From NCBI GenBank assembly GCA_024236415.1, contig JACKKN010000008.1:128339-192338 (forward strand): a stretch of DNA of 64,000 nt. Direction: 5' to 3'. This DNA is from Hyphomicrobiales bacterium (GTDB lineage Bacteria > Pseudomonadota > Alphaproteobacteria > Rhodospirillales > JACKKN01). Under the pieces are notes generated by a model, which saw only the letters and a program-made list of their open reading frames with translations, was not told the DNA's origin and made no database searches. Numbering within the stretch: position 1 is the first letter of the stretch; every line of letters begins with the position of its first letter. Positions 22,204 through 30,381 of the stretch are shown piece by piece. A program made the translations under genes and the position numbers.

Positions 22204-23802
22204 CTACTTGTCCAGGTAGACCTCGTCCCAGGGCGACAGGGCGCCCCAGGGGCCCAGGGGCACGCCCTTGACGTAGTTGTGGAACACCGTGGTGAACTTC
22301 TCCTCGGTCAGGTAGACGAACGGCAGGTCCTTGGCCAGGATGCGCTGGAACTCGCCGTACAGCTTGGCCCGCTCGGCCTGGTCCAGGCTGCTGCCGGCCT
22401 TGGCCATGATGGCGTCGACCTCCTTGTTGCAGTAGCCCTCGGTGTTGGTCCAGATGATGTTGCGGATGTTGTCGCAGCTGTACAGCCGGTGCACGCCGAT
22501 CAGCGGATCGGGGTAGTTCCAGGCGGCGTTCATGGTGGCGTCGTAGTCCCAGCTGGACACCCGCTTGACCCAGGTGCCGAAGTCCGGCGACTTGCGGCCG
22601 ACCACGTCGATGCCGACCTTCTTGAGCTGCGGCCGCAGGTACGACGCCATGACCCCCAGGTAGGCGCCGCCCCAGTTGGGGATTTCCAGGGTCATCTTGA
22701 AGCGCACCCCGTCGGGGCCGGGCTTGAGGCCGGCCTCGTCCAGCAGGGCCTTGGCCTTCTCGATGCCGCCATTGTACTTGGGCAGGCCGTCCACGTAGAA
22801 GGCGCCGCCGGAATGGATCGGCCCCAGGGACACCCGCGACACGCCCTGGAACAGGGTGTCGACGATGAAGTCGTGGTCGATGGCGTGGGCGATGGCCTCG
22901 CGCACCCGGACGTCGTCGAACGGCTTGCGCCGCAGGTTCAGCTCCAGGTAGTTGACGTGGCCGATGGCGCCGTAGCCGGCGTCGGTGACCGTGACGTCCT
23001 TGCGCTCCTGCAGGCGCTTGACCTCGCGCGGGGTGTAGCCGGTGAAGGCGTAGTAGTCGGCCTCGCCGGTGTCGAAGGCCAGGAACCGGGTGCCGGCCTC
23101 CTTCATGGTGCGGACCACGATGCGGTCCAGGTACGGCCGGCCCTTGCGGAAGAAGCCGTCATACCGTTCCAGGATCAGGTGCTCGCCCTTCTTGTTCTCG
23201 ACCACCTTGAACGGGCCCGAGCCGACCACGTTCTCGTTGTTGCGCGGGTGCTTCTTCACGTCCTGGCCGTCGCCGTAGACGTGCTTGGGCATGATCGGCA
23301 TCAGCAGCGGCTGCAGGGACTGCATGAACGACGGGGTCGGCTTCGACAGCTTGACCACCACGGTGTGGGCGTCGGGGGTGGTCACCTGGTCCAGGTTGCC
23401 GAACATCAGGCGGCCGAAGGGGTGGTTGTTCTTGACCACGTCGAAGGAGAAGGCCACGTCCTCGGCCGTCACCGGCTTGCCGTCGTGGAAGGTGGCGTCG
23501 GTGCGCAGCTTGAAGGTGAAGGTCAGGCCGTCGTCCGACACCGACCAGCTTTCGGCCAGGTAGGGCTGCGGCTTGTAGCCGTCGCCGACCTGCACCAGGC
23601 CGGCGAAGATCTGCGACCCCGGAACACCCGTGGCGGCGCCCGACTGGACCCCCGGGTTCAGGGTGCGGAAGCCCGTGGTGATGGTGGTCAGCGTGCCGCC
23701 GCGCTTGGGCTGGGCGGTGGCGGGGGCGGCGACCACGGCGGCGGCGACCAGGCCGGCCAGGACGGCGCCGGTGGCGGCCCGCAGGGAAGGTCCTCGTTTC
23801 AT
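22204..23802 (-). CDS. ABC transporter substrate-binding protein, peptide/opine (SBP_bac_5) family
   Basis: Periplasmic receptor, 532 aa, typical length. Signal peptide ends AAPATAQ near residue 31, followed by KRGGTLTTITTGFRTLNPG. The family core is visible in AESWSVSDDGLTFTFKLR, DGKPVTAEDVAFSF and DVRVREAIAHAIDHDFIVD. Permease and ATPase genes are not adjacent, so they are elsewhere or shared. It heads a set with an amidohydrolase and a CobW GTPase and is divergent from an XRE-cupin regulator that probably controls it. The ATG at 23802 is used because upstream codons are AT-rich non-coding sequence. Confidence 0.93.
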   Translation of the reverse strand: MKRGPSLRAATGAVLAGLVAAAVVAAPATAQPKRGGTLTTITTGFRTLNPGVQSGAATGVPGSQIFAGLVQVGDGYKPQPYLAESWSVSDDGLTFTFKLRTDATFHDGKPVTAEDVAFSFDVVKNNHPFGRLMFGNLDQVTTPDAHTVVVKLSKPTPSFMQSLQPLLMPIMPKHVYGDGQDVKKHPRNNENVVGSGPFKVVENKKGEHLILERYDGFFRKGRPYLDRIVVRTMKEAGTRFLAFDTGEADYYAFTGYTPREVKRLQERKDVTVTDAGYGAIGHVNYLELNLRRKPFDDVRVREAIAHAIDHDFIVDTLFQGVSRVSLGPIHSGGAFYVDGLPKYNGGIEKAKALLDEAGLKPGPDGVRFKMTLEIPNWGGAYLGVMASYLRPQLKKVGIDVVGRKSPDFGTWVKRVSSWDYDATMNAAWNYPDPLIGVHRLYSCDNIRNIIWTNTEGYCNKEVDAIMAKAGSSLDQAERAKLYGEFQRILAKDLPFVYLTEEKFTTVFHNYVKGVPLGPWGALSPWDEVYLDK

Positions 23803-24120
23803 GACGCAAAATCTCCCGGTTTGTGGCCGGGCGGCGGTCCCGTCCGGCGAAAAATTCATGATAGCGAAAAATTTTATCGCAAAAATGAAGATATTCAATA
23901 AAATTTCATTTACACTAAAAACAAGACCAGAAATAACACATTGTTAGGTGTGAAATTTGGTCAAGCCGATCCGGCCACCGTGGCCGATCCGGCCGGGCGC
24001 GGCGGTTCTGCCGCCGGGGCCGCCGCCGGGGCCGCCGCCGGGGCCGCCGCCGGGGTCGCCAGGCGGGGCCGCGCCGGTTCGCGGCTTGATTTTTGACGAC
24101 AGGGATTGCAGGTTGAGGCC
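23803..24120. promoter_or_regulatory. Divergent control region of the binding-protein and XRE-cupin genes
   Basis: 318 bp with a sharp change of composition. About 23850-23950 is very AT-rich and contains GCGAAAAATTTTATCGC (23864-23880), a pseudo-palindrome with one mismatch that could be the regulator operator. About 24000-24060 is almost pure G+C because of a tandem repeat. Confidence 0.55.
24008..24055. repeat. Four tandem 12-bp GC repeats
   Basis: Three exact copies of CCGCCGCCGGGG (24020-24055) follow one copy with a single change (24008-24019). They lie in the leader of the XRE-cupin gene and could slow polymerase or vary in number. Confidence 0.8.
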
Positions 24121-24759
24121 ATGCGCCAGCAGAAGTCCCAATCACCGGACGCGGCCCGGACGGGCGAGCCCGCCCCCGACGGGCGCGGCACGGCCGAGCA
24201 GACGCCGTCCATCGGCGCCCAGATCCGCGATCTGCGCAAGGCCCGCGGCCTGACCATCGCCGAGCTGGCCGAGGGCATCGGCCGCTCCAGCGGCTATGTC
24301 AGCCAGATCGAGCGCGAGCTGTCCGGCGTCTCCATCTCCAGCCTGCAGCGCATCGCCAACGTGCTGGGCGTGCAGATCAGCTGGTTTTTCCAGGGCCAGG
24401 TGGTGGCGCCCCAGGAGGAGCGCGACATCATCGTCCGGCGCCACAACCGCCGCCGCCTGGACTATGGCGAGACCGGGATCATGGAAGAGCTGCTGTCGCC
24501 GACACTGACCGGCAGCTTCGAGGTCATCATGACCACCTTCGAGCCCGGCTCGTCCACCGGCCAGCGCGAACGCCAGCGCAAGGGCGAGGAGGCGGGGGTG
24601 GTGTTGAGCGGCGCGCTGGAGCTGTGGATGGACAACAAGTGCTTCCTGCTGCAGGCCGGCGACAGCTTCACCCTGCGCGAACCGGGCTGGCACCGCTGCG
24701 TCAACCCCGGCGACGTGGACGCCGTGATCCTGTGGATCATCAGCCCGCCGTCCTACTGA
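24121..24759 (+). CDS. XRE-family regulator with C-terminal cupin domain
   Basis: 212-aa one-component regulator. Residues 30-90 form the helix-turn-helix (IGAQIRDLRKARGLTIAELA, then SSGYVSQIERELSGVSISSL). Residues 135-210 form a cupin (GEEAGVVLSGALELWMDNK, AGDSFTLREPGWHRCVNPG). Such proteins respond to amino acids, polyamines or short peptides and often control the transport and catabolic genes beside them. The start at 24121 is chosen over a TTG at 24106; both have weak purine-rich sites. It is divergent from the peptide-type binding protein. Confidence 0.92.
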   Translation: MRQQKSQSPDAARTGEPAPDGRGTAEQTPSIGAQIRDLRKARGLTIAELAEGIGRSSGYVSQIERELSGVSISSLQRIANVLGVQISWFFQGQVVAPQEERDIIVRRHNRRRLDYGETGIMEELLSPTLTGSFEVIMTTFEPGSSTGQRERQRKGEEAGVVLSGALELWMDNKCFLLQAGDSFTLREPGWHRCVNPGDVDAVILWIISPPSY

Positions 24760-24839
24760 CCGCGCCGCCGCCAGCTTGATCCCCGGCCGCAAGGCGCCTA
24801 CCCTTTGCGGGCGGAACCGCGGCCGCGACGGCGGCGGGC

Positions 24840-26252
24840 ATGGGGCAGGCAAAGGGCGACCCGTTGGAAGGCATTCCCGAGCTTGAACGGCTGCAATCGC
24901 TGGTCCTCGAATACTGGGCCTTCGCCACCACCTGGCTGCGCGACAACGCCCTGGTCCTGTCCAACCTGGCCCAGGCCCTGATCGTCGGCATCGCCTTCGT
25001 CATCGCCCGACTGCTGGACCCGGCCTGCAACCGGCTCATGAAGCGGGCCGAGCGGTTCCCCGTCTTCTCCGAGAAATACCTGGCGCAGCTGCTGACCAAC
25101 CTGCAGTCCCTGACCCTCCCGGTGCTGTGGCTGATCGTGCAGTGGGTTTCGGTCTACCTGGCGGCCCGGGCCGGCTGGCCCACCCACCTGCTGCGCGGCG
25201 TGGTCAGCCTGCTGACCGCCTGGGTGGTGATCCGCCTGGTCACCTCCCTGGTGGGCAACCCGGGCCTGTCCAAGTTCATCGCCGTGCTGGCCTGGACCGT
25301 GGCGGCGCTGAACATCGTCGGCCTACTGAGCCCGACCATGGCGCTGCTGGACGGCCTGGCCGTCAACGCCGGCGACGTGCGCATCTCGGTGCTGGGGCTG
25401 ATCAAGGCCGCGGTCATGCTGGCCGTCCTGCTGTGGGGGGCCAGCGCGCTCAGCCGCCTGGTGGAACGCTGGCTGGGCAAGGCGGTGGCCCTGTCGCCGT
25501 CGGCCCAGGTGCTGTTCGGCAAGCTGGCCAAGATCGTGCTGATCACGGTGGCGGTGATCCTGGGCCTGGAGAGCGTGGGCATCGACCTGACCGCCTTCGC
25601 CGTGTTCTCGGGCGCCCTGGGCCTGGGCATCGGCTTCGGCCTGCAAAAGGTGTTCGCCAACCTGGTCAGCGGCGTGATCCTGCTGCTGGACCGCTCGGTC
25701 AAGCCCGGCGACGTGATCGCCGTCAGCGGCACCTACGGCTGGATCAACACGCTCAGCGCCCGCTACGTCTCGGTGGTCACCCGCGACGGCATCGAGCACC
25801 TGATCCCCAACGAGGAGCTGATCTCGCAGAAGGTGGAGAACTGGTCCTACAGCAACCGCCGGGTGCGCCTGCGCATGCCCATCGGCGTGGCCTACGAGTC
25901 CGACGTGCCGCGGGCCATGGAGCTGGCGGTGGAGGCCGCCACCGGCATGGACCGGGTGCTGTCCAACCCGCCGCCGGTGTGCCAGCTGCTGGGCTTCGGC
26001 GACAACGCCGTGGACCTGGAGCTGCGGGCCTGGATCCAGGACCCGCAGAACGGCGTCGCCAACGTCAAGAGCCGCATCCTGTTGCAGGTCTGGGACCTGT
26101 TCCACGCCCACGGCATCGGCTTCCCGTTCCCGCAGCGCGACCTGCACGTGCGCGGCACCGTGCCGGTGCGTCTGGAGGCGCCGGCACCGAGCGAGGAGGC
26201 GGCGGAGGCAACGGCGGAAGGCGCGGCGGCGGGCGCGGCCCCGGCCGACTGA
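24840..26252 (+). CDS. MscS-family mechanosensitive ion channel
   Basis: 470-aa channel with several membrane helices in the N-terminal half, beginning around residue 35. The pore-lining helix and beta domain are in GALGLGIGFGLQKVFANLVS, followed by DRSVKPGDVIAVSGTYGWI at about residues 257-300. VVTRDGIEHLIPNEELI is the beta-domain signature, and a C-terminal vestibule domain follows. The last 25 residues are Ala/Glu rich and unstructured. It probably releases solutes under osmotic downshock. Confidence 0.95.
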   Translation: MGQAKGDPLEGIPELERLQSLVLEYWAFATTWLRDNALVLSNLAQALIVGIAFVIARLLDPACNRLMKRAERFPVFSEKYLAQLLTNLQSLTLPVLWLIVQWVSVYLAARAGWPTHLLRGVVSLLTAWVVIRLVTSLVGNPGLSKFIAVLAWTVAALNIVGLLSPTMALLDGLAVNAGDVRISVLGLIKAAVMLAVLLWGASALSRLVERWLGKAVALSPSAQVLFGKLAKIVLITVAVILGLESVGIDLTAFAVFSGALGLGIGFGLQKVFANLVSGVILLLDRSVKPGDVIAVSGTYGWINTLSARYVSVVTRDGIEHLIPNEELISQKVENWSYSNRRVRLRMPIGVAYESDVPRAMELAVEAATGMDRVLSNPPPVCQLLGFGDNAVDLELRAWIQDPQNGVANVKSRILLQVWDLFHAHGIGFPFPQRDLHVRGTVPVRLEAPAPSEEAAEATAEGAAAGAAPAD

Positions 26253-26310
26253 CCGCTTCCATCCGCTGCGCCGCGTGGCCATAATGGCCGCAGCAGACAT
26301 GACAGGCCGC

Positions 26311-26336
26311 GGTAGTTACTTTATAAATTAATTACC
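26311..26336. promoter_or_regulatory. AT-rich inverted repeat ahead of the CoA-transferase genes
   Basis: GGTAGTT and AATTACC arms (six of seven pairs) flank an AT-rich centre with a TATAAA-like hexamer, 18 bp upstream of the subunit A start. It may combine promoter and operator. Confidence 0.5.
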
Positions 26337-26353
26337 GGCGGGGAGGACGCACC

Positions 26354-27184
26354 ATGGGCAATTCGACGATCACGGACCTGGACGACCTGGCCGCCCGCGT
26401 GCCGGACGGCGCCCAGGTGGTGGTGCCGCCCGACTACTCGGGGGTGGCCATGGCGGCGACCCGGGCGCTGCTGCGCCGCGGCGTGCGCGGCCTGCACCTG
26501 GTCGCCATGCCCACCTCGGGCCTGCAGGCGGACATGCTGGTGGGCGCCGGGGCGGTCGCGATGGTCGAGGCCGCGTCCATCACCATGGGCGAGTTCGGCG
26601 GCGCGCCCTGCTTCGTGCGGGCCCTGCGCGAGGGCCGCATCGCCATGCGCGACGCCACCTGCCCGGCCCTGCACTCGGCCCTGCAGGCGGGGCAGAAGGG
26701 GGCGCCCTTCATGCCCATCCGCGGCCTGCTGGGGTCCGACATCCTGGCCCACCGCGACGACTGGCGGGTGATCGACAATCCCTTCGCCGATGGCAGCGAC
26801 CCGGTGGTCCTGGTGCCGGCGATCCGCCCCGACGTGGCCCTGTTCCACGCCCCCCTGGCGGACCGCGAGGGCAACGTGTGGATCGGCGTGCGGCGCGAAC
26901 TGCTGGTCATGGCCCACGCCGCCCACGCCACCCTGGTGACGGTCGAGCGGGTGCAGGACGAGAACCTGCTGGACGATCCGCGCACGGCCGCCGGCACCAT
27001 CCCGGCGCTCTATGTCTCGGCCGTGGCCGAGGCCGCCCAGGGCGCCTGGCCCCTGCAGTTGTGGGGCCACTACGGGCTGGACGGCGAGCACCTGCGCACC
27101 TATGTGGCACAGGCGCGCAGCGACGAGGGCTTCGCCGCCTACATGGCCGAGCATGTGACCGGCAAGGCGGAGGCCGCGGAATGA
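26354..27184 (+). CDS. CoA-transferase family I, subunit A (glutaconate/Ipd-like)
   Basis: 276 aa, alpha subunit of a two-gene CoA-transferase-fold enzyme. VPDGAQVVVPPDYSGVAMAA stands at the position of the GG-rich start of the fold, and FGGAPCFVRALREGRIAMRD and MPIRGLLGSDI follow the glutaconate CoA-transferase pattern. It overlaps subunit B by ATGA (27181-27184), indicating fixed stoichiometry. GGGGAGG precedes the ATG. The acid substrate is not known. Confidence 0.85.
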   Translation: MGNSTITDLDDLAARVPDGAQVVVPPDYSGVAMAATRALLRRGVRGLHLVAMPTSGLQADMLVGAGAVAMVEAASITMGEFGGAPCFVRALREGRIAMRDATCPALHSALQAGQKGAPFMPIRGLLGSDILAHRDDWRVIDNPFADGSDPVVLVPAIRPDVALFHAPLADREGNVWIGVRRELLVMAHAAHATLVTVERVQDENLLDDPRTAAGTIPALYVSAVAEAAQGAWPLQLWGHYGLDGEHLRTYVAQARSDEGFAAYMAEHVTGKAEAAE

Positions 27185-27921
27185 GCGCCGGCCACACGCC
27201 CCAGGAACTGCTCATCGCCGTGGTCGCGCGCCTGCTGGAGGGTTGCGGCCACGTGGCCGTGGGCGCGTCGTCGCCCATCCCCGGCGCCGCCGCCCTGCTG
27301 GTGCGCGCCCTGTCCGGCGGCGCCACCCGGGTCAGCATCCTGGGCAGCACCCGCAACAACTTCTTCACCAACGGCGGCACCGAGCTGTTCGACTGCGCCG
27401 CCCAGGGCCGCATCGACGCCTTCTTCCTGGGCGGCGGGCAGATCGACGGCCAGGCCAACATCAACCTGGTGGGCGCCGGCGGCGAATATCCGCGCCACAA
27501 GGTGCGCTGGCCCGGCTCCTTCGGCTCGGCCTTCCTGTACTTCGTGGTGCCCAAGGTGATCCTGTTCCGCGAGGAGCACACCCGCCGCGTGTTCGTGCCC
27601 CGGGTCGAGTTCATCAGCGCCCCGGGGGTCAGCGAGCCCGGCGTGTACCGCCCCGGCGGGCCGCAGGCCATGGTGACGCCCCTGTGCCTGTTCGCCTTCG
27701 ACCGCGACCGCGGCCGCTTCCGTCTCGCCAGCCTGCACCCGGGGGTGACGCTCGAGCAGGTGCGCGACAACACCGGCTTCGACTTCGACGTCCCCGACGC
27801 GGTGCCGACCACGGCCGTGCCCGAGCCCGACCGCCTGGACCTCCTGCGCAACTCGATCCGCGGCGAGATCGCCGAGATCTATCCCCGGTTCGCCGCCGGC
27901 GCCTTCGCCGACGCCGCGTGA
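27181..27921 (+). CDS. CoA-transferase family I, subunit B (glutaconate/Ipd-like)
   Basis: 246 aa, beta subunit. VAVGASSPIPGAAALLVRAL and DAFFLGGGQIDGQANINLVG match the fold, and LFREEHTRRVFVPRVEFISAPG follows. The S/ENG-type motif that carries the catalytic Glu in SCOT-like enzymes is not visible, which recalls the IpdAB group that performs hydrolytic ring opening. Whether this protein transfers CoA or hydrolyses is open. It is followed after 35 bp by a CaiB-type CoA-transferase. Confidence 0.83.
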   Translation: MSAGHTPQELLIAVVARLLEGCGHVAVGASSPIPGAAALLVRALSGGATRVSILGSTRNNFFTNGGTELFDCAAQGRIDAFFLGGGQIDGQANINLVGAGGEYPRHKVRWPGSFGSAFLYFVVPKVILFREEHTRRVFVPRVEFISAPGVSEPGVYRPGGPQAMVTPLCLFAFDRDRGRFRLASLHPGVTLEQVRDNTGFDFDVPDAVPTTAVPEPDRLDLLRNSIRGEIAEIYPRFAAGAFADAA

Positions 27922-27956
27922 CAACCCCAGCCCAACGTCCCGAAAGAACCGACCCC

Positions 27957-29165
27957 ATGACCCAGCAGTCCCCCACCGGCGCCCTCGCCGGCGTCAAAGT
28001 GATCGACCTCTCGCGCGTCCTGGGCGGGCCCCTGTGCGGCCAGATCCTGGCCGACCACGGCGCCGACGTGATCAAGGTGGAACCGCCCCAGGGCGACGAG
28101 ACCCGGGACTGGGGCCCGCCGTTCAAGGACGGGCTCAGCGCCTATTTCGCCGGCCTCAACCGCAACAAGCGGTCCCTGGCCCTGGACCTTTCCAGGCCCG
28201 ACGGGCGCGAGGTGCTGCTGCGCCTGCTGGACGGCGCCGACGTGCTGCTGGAGAACTTCAAGACCGGCACCCTGGAACGGTGGGACCTGGGCTACGACGC
28301 GGTGCTGTCCCGGATGTTCCCCAGCCTGGTCCACTGCCGGGTGTCGGGCTTCGGCGCCGACGGCCCGTTCGGCGGCATGCCCGGCTACGACGCCGCCATA
28401 CAGGCCTGGGCCGGGCTGATCAGCGTCAACGGCGAGCCGGGGTCCGACGGCCTGCGCCTGGGCATCCCCCTGGTCGACCTGGGGACCGGCATGAACGCCG
28501 CCTTCGGCATCGCCATGGCGCTGTTCGAGCGCGAACGGTCGGGCCAGGGCCAGTTCCTCGAGGTCTCGCTGTTCGACACGGGTATCGCCCTGCTGCACCC
28601 CCAGGGGGCGAACTTCCTGATGTCCGGCAAGGCGCCCACGCCGACCGGCAACGCCCACCCCAACATCTCGCCCTACGACCTGTATCCAACCAAGCGGCGG
28701 GCCATATTCCTGGCCGTGGGCAACGACCGCCAGTTCTCCCGCCTGTGCGCCGAACTGGGCAAGCCCGAGCTGGCCACCGACCCGCGGTTCCTGAGCAACG
28801 CCGACCGGGTGGTCAACCGCGCCGACCTGACCGCCGAGCTGACGGCGCTGCTGGTGGACCACGACGCCGAGGCCCTGGCCACGCGGCTGATGCAGATCGG
28901 CGTGCCCGCCGGCGCCGCCCTGACCCTGCCCGACGTCATGACCCATCCGCACACCCTGCACCGCGAGATGAAGGTCGAGGTCGACGGCTACACCGGCATC
29001 GGCGTGCCGGTGAAGATGTCGCGCACGCCGGGCGCGGCGCGCACCCGCCCGCCCCTGTTCGGCGAGCAGGGGCGCGACATCCTGGCCGAGGCCGGCTACG
29101 CCGAGGACGAGATCGAGGCCATGCTGGCGGCCGGCCTGGTGCTGCGCGAGCGGCGCGGCCTTTGA
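27957..29165 (+). CDS. CaiB/BaiF-type (family III) CoA-transferase
   Basis: 402 aa, usual length. The N-terminal signature is GVKVIDLSRVLGGPLCGQIL, then DHGADVIKVEPPQGDETR. ENFKTGTLERWDLGYDAV and the catalytic Asp region PLVDLGTGMNAAFGIAMALF are visible near residue 175. It transfers CoA between organic acids. Together with the preceding two subunits it makes a CoA-activation cluster; a shared substrate is inferred from order. Confidence 0.95.
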   Translation: MTQQSPTGALAGVKVIDLSRVLGGPLCGQILADHGADVIKVEPPQGDETRDWGPPFKDGLSAYFAGLNRNKRSLALDLSRPDGREVLLRLLDGADVLLENFKTGTLERWDLGYDAVLSRMFPSLVHCRVSGFGADGPFGGMPGYDAAIQAWAGLISVNGEPGSDGLRLGIPLVDLGTGMNAAFGIAMALFERERSGQGQFLEVSLFDTGIALLHPQGANFLMSGKAPTPTGNAHPNISPYDLYPTKRRAIFLAVGNDRQFSRLCAELGKPELATDPRFLSNADRVVNRADLTAELTALLVDHDAEALATRLMQIGVPAGAALTLPDVMTHPHTLHREMKVEVDGYTGIGVPVKMSRTPGAARTRPPLFGEQGRDILAEAGYAEDEIEAMLAAGLVLRERRGL

Positions 29166-29222
29166 TCCGGTCGGGGCCGAGGGATGGGGATGGGCATGGG
29201 CATATGATCTTGCCCTTGCCCT

Positions 29223-29251
29223 TCGACTCGGGGGCGTGATTTTGCTATAAT
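29223..29251 (+). promoter_or_regulatory. Sigma-70-type promoter of a micro transcription unit
   Basis: TCGACT (29223-29228), 17 bp, then a perfect TATAAT (29246-29251). It lies in a gap of about 350 bp and points at the small reading frame below. Confidence 0.65.
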
Positions 29252-29287
29252 CCAGCAACCGGAAACCGGATCAAGGAGGCTACGACA

Positions 29288-29377
29288 CTGACACCACCCG
29301 ACTGTTCAGACTGCATATCACAACACACGAACTTGACCCGATCATCATCATCGGGTGGCGCCCGGAGCGCCAAATAG
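29288..29377 (+). CDS. Candidate 29-codon small ORF with CTG start
   Basis: Not recognised. A perfect AAGGAGG (29273-29279) is followed after 8 bases by CTG, and the frame runs to TAG at 29375-29377, the base before a hairpin. The peptide would begin MTPPDCSDCISQ and carry a CxxC and a Ser4 run. Codons include ACA, TGT, TCA and ATA, which core genes here avoid. It may be a foreign or leader-type peptide, or the unit may be a small RNA whose purine-rich block only resembles a ribosome site. Confidence 0.4.
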   Translation: MTPPDCSDCISQHTNLTRSSSSGGARSAK

Positions 29378-29407
29378 GAAAGCCCCGCCGAAAGACGCGG
29401 GGCTTTC
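29378..29407 (+). terminator. Hairpin ending the micro transcription unit
   Basis: GAAAGCCCCGC (29378-29388) pairs over 11 bp with GCGGGGCTTTC (29397-29407). A smaller hairpin ACCCGAT/ATCGGGT lies at 29336-29356. Only a short T stretch is present, so efficiency is uncertain. Confidence 0.65.
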
Positions 29408-29512
29408 GGCGATTCCGGGGGTCGCCTGTTTCCGCCGCCGTTGCTTCGCATGTGAACGGCCCTTGATCCCCGGCGCCGGCGCGCCTACCCTGCGCGGACC
29501 GGAATTGCGAGG

Positions 29513-30376
29513 ATGGACTCCAGCATGGCTTCGAAATTCACAGGCACCGACTCCTTCGTCGCCACCGAGGACCTGACGGTGGCGGTCAACGCCGCCGTGG
29601 CCCTCGAACGGCCGCTGCTGGTCAAGGGCGAGCCGGGCACGGGCAAGACCATCCTGGCCCACGAGATCGCCCGCGCGCTCGACAAGACGCTGTTCGAGTG
29701 GCACGTGAAGTCCACCACCAAGGCGCAGCAGGGACTGTACGAATACGACGCCGTGTCGCGCCTGCGCGACTCGCAGCTCGGCGACGAGAAGGTGCACGAC
29801 ATCTCCAACTACATCGTGCAGGGAAAACTGTGGGAGGCGTTCGAGGCCGAGGACCGGGCGGTGCTGCTGATCGACGAGATCGACAAGGCGGACATCGAGT
29901 TCCCCAACGACCTGCTGCTGGAACTGGACCGCATGCAGTTCCACGTCTACGAGACGCGCCAGACCATCGCCGCCCGAAGCCGGCCCATCGTCATCATCAC
30001 GTCGAACAACGAGAAGGAGCTGCCCGACGCCTTCCTGCGCCGCTGCTTCTTCCACTACATCAAGTTCCCTGACCGCGACACCATGACCGAGATCGTGGAC
30101 GTGCACTATCCGGGCATCCAGAAGCGCCTGGTGGCCGAGGCCCTGAACGTGTTCTACGACCTGCGCGAGGCGCCGGGCCTGAAGAAGAAGCCGACCACGT
30201 CCGAGCTGCTGGACTGGATCAAGCTGCTGATGGTCGAGGACATCCCGCCCGAGGCCCTGAAGATGACCGACAAGAAGGACCTGATCCCGCCGCTGTACGG
30301 CGCCCTGCTGAAGAACGAGCAGGACGTGCACCTGCTGGAACGCCTGGCCTTCCTCAACCGCCGCGACGGGCGCTAG
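29513..30376 (+). CDS. MoxR-type AAA+ ATPase
   Basis: 287 aa. Walker A is GEPGTGKTILA, Walker B is AVLLIDEIDKADIEF, and sensor/arginine elements are in IVIITSNNEKELPDAFLRRC. MoxR ATPases act as chaperones that load metals or assemble complexes, normally with a VWA-domain partner; none is adjacent, and a glycosyltransferase follows 5 bp later. An alternative ATG at 29525 is equally plausible. Confidence 0.93.
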   Translation: MDSSMASKFTGTDSFVATEDLTVAVNAAVALERPLLVKGEPGTGKTILAHEIARALDKTLFEWHVKSTTKAQQGLYEYDAVSRLRDSQLGDEKVHDISNYIVQGKLWEAFEAEDRAVLLIDEIDKADIEFPNDLLLELDRMQFHVYETRQTIAARSRPIVIITSNNEKELPDAFLRRCFFHYIKFPDRDTMTEIVDVHYPGIQKRLVAEALNVFYDLREAPGLKKKPTTSELLDWIKLLMVEDIPPEALKMTDKKDLIPPLYGALLKNEQDVHLLERLAFLNRRDGR

Positions 30377-30381
30377 GACCC

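Noticed and set aside
24008..24055. CRISPR-like repeat array
   Set aside because: The 12-bp units are directly adjacent without spacers and no cas gene is present.
29166..29512. tRNA gene in the gap after the CaiB-type gene
   Set aside because: No cloverleaf or T-loop consensus is found; the visible structure is a promoter plus hairpins.
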